This document shows positions 61,521 to 64,000 of a stretch of DNA of 64,000 nt, in pieces. A program made the translations under genes and the position numbers. The stretch lies in the NCBI GenBank assembly GCA_002353225.1, contig DEJF01000055.1:1776-65775 (forward strand). Reading direction: 5' to 3'. Position 1 is the stretch's first letter, and each line of letters starts with the position of its first letter. Source of the DNA: Prevotella sp. UBA2755. Lineage in GTDB: Bacteria; Bacteroidota; Bacteroidia; Bacteroidales; Bacteroidaceae. The notes below the pieces were generated by a model. That model made no database searches. It worked only from the letters and a program-made list of their open reading frames with translations, and was not told the origin of the DNA.

Positions 61521-64000
61521 TTAAAATTTGATACTTGTACCAATCAGGAATGTACGAGATGGTGGGTATAGACCCAGGTCAATACCAGATGCCCAACTTG
61601 TATCACCACCAGCAGAACCAACCTCAGGATCGAGTCCTTTGTAACCAGTGATAGTCCAGAGGTTCTGAGCCTGAACATAGAGACGGAGTTGTTGGAATGG
61701 ACAAGACTTCCAGATGTTCTTGAAGTCATAACCGAGTGTGATGGTCTTGATCTTGAAGTAGTCAGCATCCTCCATATAGCGTGTAGAGTTCCAGATAGTA
61801 TTCTGATGACCATTTGCAGAAATACGTGGCTGGTCATTTGATGTACCCTCACCATGCCAACGATTCAGGATGGTTGTGTCGTAGTTCTGGTAAGGAGCAT
61901 CACCGTATGAACGGTAAGAGCGCATAATCTGCTGACCGAATGAACCCGCGCCGTTGATGGCGAAGTCAAGTCCCTTCCAAGTCAAACCAAGGTTGATACC
62001 CAGGGTTACGTCGGGGTTAGGATTACCAATCTCGTGGCGGTCACAGATGTCTTTGCCCTCAGCGTCAAAAGCCTCAGCATAAGTAATCACACCGTCGTTG
62101 TTCCAGTCATCCCAGATGCAGTCACCTGGCTGTGCGTTATCAAGAACAGCCTTTCCTGCAGCACGTGCAGCGTCAATCTGCTCCTGGTTCTGCCAAATAC
62201 CGCTGTAAGACATACCATAGAAGTAACCGATAGGATGACCTTCCTCCATACGTGAGATGTATTCAGTTCCCTGTGAGAGGATTCCGCCATTTCCGTTAAT
62301 ATAGTGATTCAAATTGTTTACTCGAATAACCTTGTTCTTATTAGTAGCGAAGTTTACACCGATGTTGTAACCAAAGTCCTTACCAATTTTGTCGTTCCAT
62401 GTCACAGCAAGTTCAATACCTGTATTACGGATGTCGCCACCATTGAAGTAAGGAGACTCTTTACCTGCGTCATACTGTGGGTCACGAATAATCAGCAGGT
62501 CCTTTGTGGTCTTCTTATACCAATCGAAGTTTACACCTAAGCGGCTGTTGAGGAAGCGGGCGTCGAAACCAAAGTCAAGTTGCTCTGACTTTTCCCAAGT
62601 CAGGTCGGGGTTAGGAACATTCTTTGCATATGCTCCAGGATTTGGAGTTCCTGCAACGGATGTCGCCATGTCTGAGCCGAACTTGTAACCACCAACGCTG
62701 GACATAATGATTGGAGAGATGTATTGGTACTTTGCCACGTTACAGTTACCATTCTGTCCCCAAGATGCACGGATTTTGAAGAAATCCAACCAACTCTTAG
62801 TCTTCTCCATAAATTTCTCGTTGGTGACAACCCAACCAGCAGATACAGATGGGAACCATCCCCAACGCTTGCCATCGGCGAAGTGGCTTGAACCATCAGA
62901 ACGTAAAGTGAAGGTAGCCATATAGGTCTCATTCCAGTCCCAACTTACACGACCGAACCAAGAAGCGATATAATCCTCATCATTTGGATTACCACCTATG
63001 GTAGCATCAGTGACATTTTCAAGCAGGACGTTTGTAAGCCATGCAGAATCCCAATCCCTTAGTGTTGCGAGTTGCTGACCATAACCAACCTTATTACTTG
63101 CATTGAGGTTCGTGCTCCATGCAGAACTCTCGAAACTTTGTCCAACCATCGCAGTGAATTTGTGACCATTGAAAACAGGGAGGTCATAGGTAAGCGTGTT
63201 GGAGATAGACCAATTGGTGCTCAACCATGTGCTCTGGTTAACACTGTAGTTGTTGACGATAGCGGCACCTTCTGCTGGAGCACGTGGAGTACCAAAGTTA
63301 CGGTATGCACCAGAACCCCAGGTATAGTTGAACTGGGTGCGCCATTTCAGATTCTTAATAGGCTGGATAACAATGAATGCAGTAGCAGCGGTATTGATGT
63401 TACGGCTTTCTGCCATTGAGTTGAAGCCACCCTTAGAGAGGTTCTCCCATGGGTTGTTGAACATAGCGGGAAGCCAGCCCCTGCCATTAGTGAGTTCACC
63501 GTCAGCGTTCTGCCAGTTGTAAATCTCGCCATTGTCATCGTACTGTGGCAGGAGTGGAGAAGTCTGAAGCAGACTGTGGATATAACTCCAGTACATACCA
63601 TCCTCAGCGAGATCGTGGCTCTTATTGTAACTGATAGAGATGTTCTCACCGATGGTGATGGCATCAAAGTCCTTCACTCTCAAGAGCACATGGTCGCTAT
63701 TGAAGCGAATAGTGTGACGCTTGTAGAATGAAGCCTTATCGGCACCCATAACACCTTCATTGCTGGTAAAGGTATAAGAGCCCATGAACTTAGAACGGTC
63801 AGAACCGCCAGTCAAGGTCAGAGAATGGTTATGCTGAACGGCATTCTTGTTGTTGAAGACATCCCACCAGTCTGTACCTTTCCAACCAGCAGCGACCTTG
63901 TCGATGATTTCCTGAGGAACGTTAGATGCCCAGTTCATCTTTGCGCCAGAAGTGTTGAAAGAATACTCGTCCATGATAGTCATGTACTGCTGAGCATTGA
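61521..64000 (-). CDS. SusC/RagA-family TonB-dependent transporter, 5' end beyond window
   Basis: About 826 visible residues of the C-terminal part. The frame stays open to the window end (NAQQYMTIMDEYS...), and this segment normally follows the plug domain, so signal peptide, carboxypeptidase-like domain and plug lie outside. Seen: NHSLTLTGGSDRSKFMGSYTF, MATFTLRSDGSSHFADGKRWGWFPSVSAGWVVTNE, WEKSEQLDFGFDARFLNSRLGVNFDWYKKTTKDLL and the terminal SRTFLIGTSIKF. It imports the ligand captured by SusD; the substrate is unknown. Confidence 0.95.
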   Translation of the reverse strand, partial: NAQQYMTIMDEYSFNTSGAKMNWASNVPQEIIDKVAAGWKGTDWWDVFNNKNAVQHNHSLTLTGGSDRSKFMGSYTFTSNEGVMGADKASFYKRHTIRFNSDHVLLRVKDFDAITIGENISISYNKSHDLAEDGMYWSYIHSLLQTSPLLPQYDDNGEIYNWQNADGELTNGRGWLPAMFNNPWENLSKGGFNSMAESRNINTAATAFIVIQPIKNLKWRTQFNYTWGSGAYRNFGTPRAPAEGAAIVNNYSVNQSTWLSTNWSISNTLTYDLPVFNGHKFTAMVGQSFESSAWSTNLNASNKVGYGQQLATLRDWDSAWLTNVLLENVTDATIGGNPNDEDYIASWFGRVSWDWNETYMATFTLRSDGSSHFADGKRWGWFPSVSAGWVVTNEKFMEKTKSWLDFFKIRASWGQNGNCNVAKYQYISPIIMSSVGGYKFGSDMATSVAGTPNPGAYAKNVPNPDLTWEKSEQLDFGFDARFLNSRLGVNFDWYKKTTKDLLIIRDPQYDAGKESPYFNGGDIRNTGIELAVTWNDKIGKDFGYNIGVNFATNKNKVIRVNNLNHYINGNGGILSQGTEYISRMEEGHPIGYFYGMSYSGIWQNQEQIDAARAAGKAVLDNAQPGDCIWDDWNNDGVITYAEAFDAEGKDICDRHEIGNPNPDVTLGINLGLTWKGLDFAINGAGSFGQQIMRSYRSYGDAPYQNYDTTILNRWHGEGTSNDQPRISANGHQNTIWNSTRYMEDADYFKIKTITLGYDFKNIWKSCPFQQLRLYVQAQNLWTITGYKGLDPEVGSAGGDTSWASGIDLGLYPPSRTFLIGTSIKF

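Noticed and set aside
1..64000. Prophage, integrase, complete insertion sequence or rRNA operon
   Set aside because: No phage structural genes, transposase, integrase or rRNA sequences were recognised.

Overview
The window looks like chromosome of a Bacteroidales species close to Prevotella/Segatella. Evidence: SusC/SusD genes, a hybrid two-component regulator with the Reg_prop/Y_Y_Y architecture, a fused SecDF, Bacteroidetes-type promoters (TAnnTTTG, often about 20 bp after a TTTG) and mostly absent Shine-Dalgarno sequences. Species assignment is inference.

Layout. (1) Positions 1-22,000: a one-direction surface-polysaccharide locus. It starts inside a UDP-glucose 6-dehydrogenase and runs through a flippase, a frameshifted FrhB-like iron-sulfur protein, a Wzy-type polymerase, a polysaccharide pyruvyl transferase, several glycosyltransferases, an acetyltransferase, a WbsX-like protein, a secreted GH43-like protein, a beta-propeller protein, two DUF4422 proteins, an epimerase, two NTP_transf_5 proteins (one frameshifted), UDP-galactopyranose mutase and a polyprenyl-phosphate sugar-phosphate transferase, ending at a strong terminator. 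The middle (about 3.4-9 kb) is visibly AT-rich, suggesting transfer. (2) 19,750-25,680: a scrambled zone with truncated ATPase genes, a long palindrome and a dense family of GC-rich palindromic repeats. Several repeats sit in frame inside a GHMP sugar kinase and a nucleotidyltransferase, and a DUF559 endonuclease-like gene lies between them. (3) 25,700-29,460: a TPP-riboswitch operon for thiamine salvage (TonB receptor, PnuC/PnuT transporter, thiamine pyrophosphokinase). (4) 29,500-36,830: two lipoproteins, anaerobic ribonucleotide reductase nrdD/nrdG, a GNAT protein, tRNA-Arg(CCT) and a MaoC hydratase. (5) 36,850-41,950: an exported caspase-family protein, a beta-propeller protein sharing a domain with it, and a divergent DUF4384-like protein. 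(6) 42,000-47,700: SecDF, an EEP-family membrane protein with a rhomboid protease, and HU. (7) 48,450-64,000: a short-chain dehydrogenase, a GH13 amylase, a hybrid two-component regulator, a PD40 lipoprotein with one CxxCH motif plus a DUF6057 membrane protein, and a lipoprotein-SusD-SusC set running off the end.

The most unusual signal is the repeat content. Three kinds of short repeat occur: GC-rich palindromes, heptanucleotide arrays and a 9-bp array. Members of the first two lie inside open reading frames without breaking them, and the palindromes also supply stop codons and AGGAGG sequences to neighbouring genes. Their clustering around a DUF559 gene suggests a possible repeat-plus-nuclease mobile system. 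The exported caspase/propeller/DUF4384 locus is the second candidate for something undescribed.
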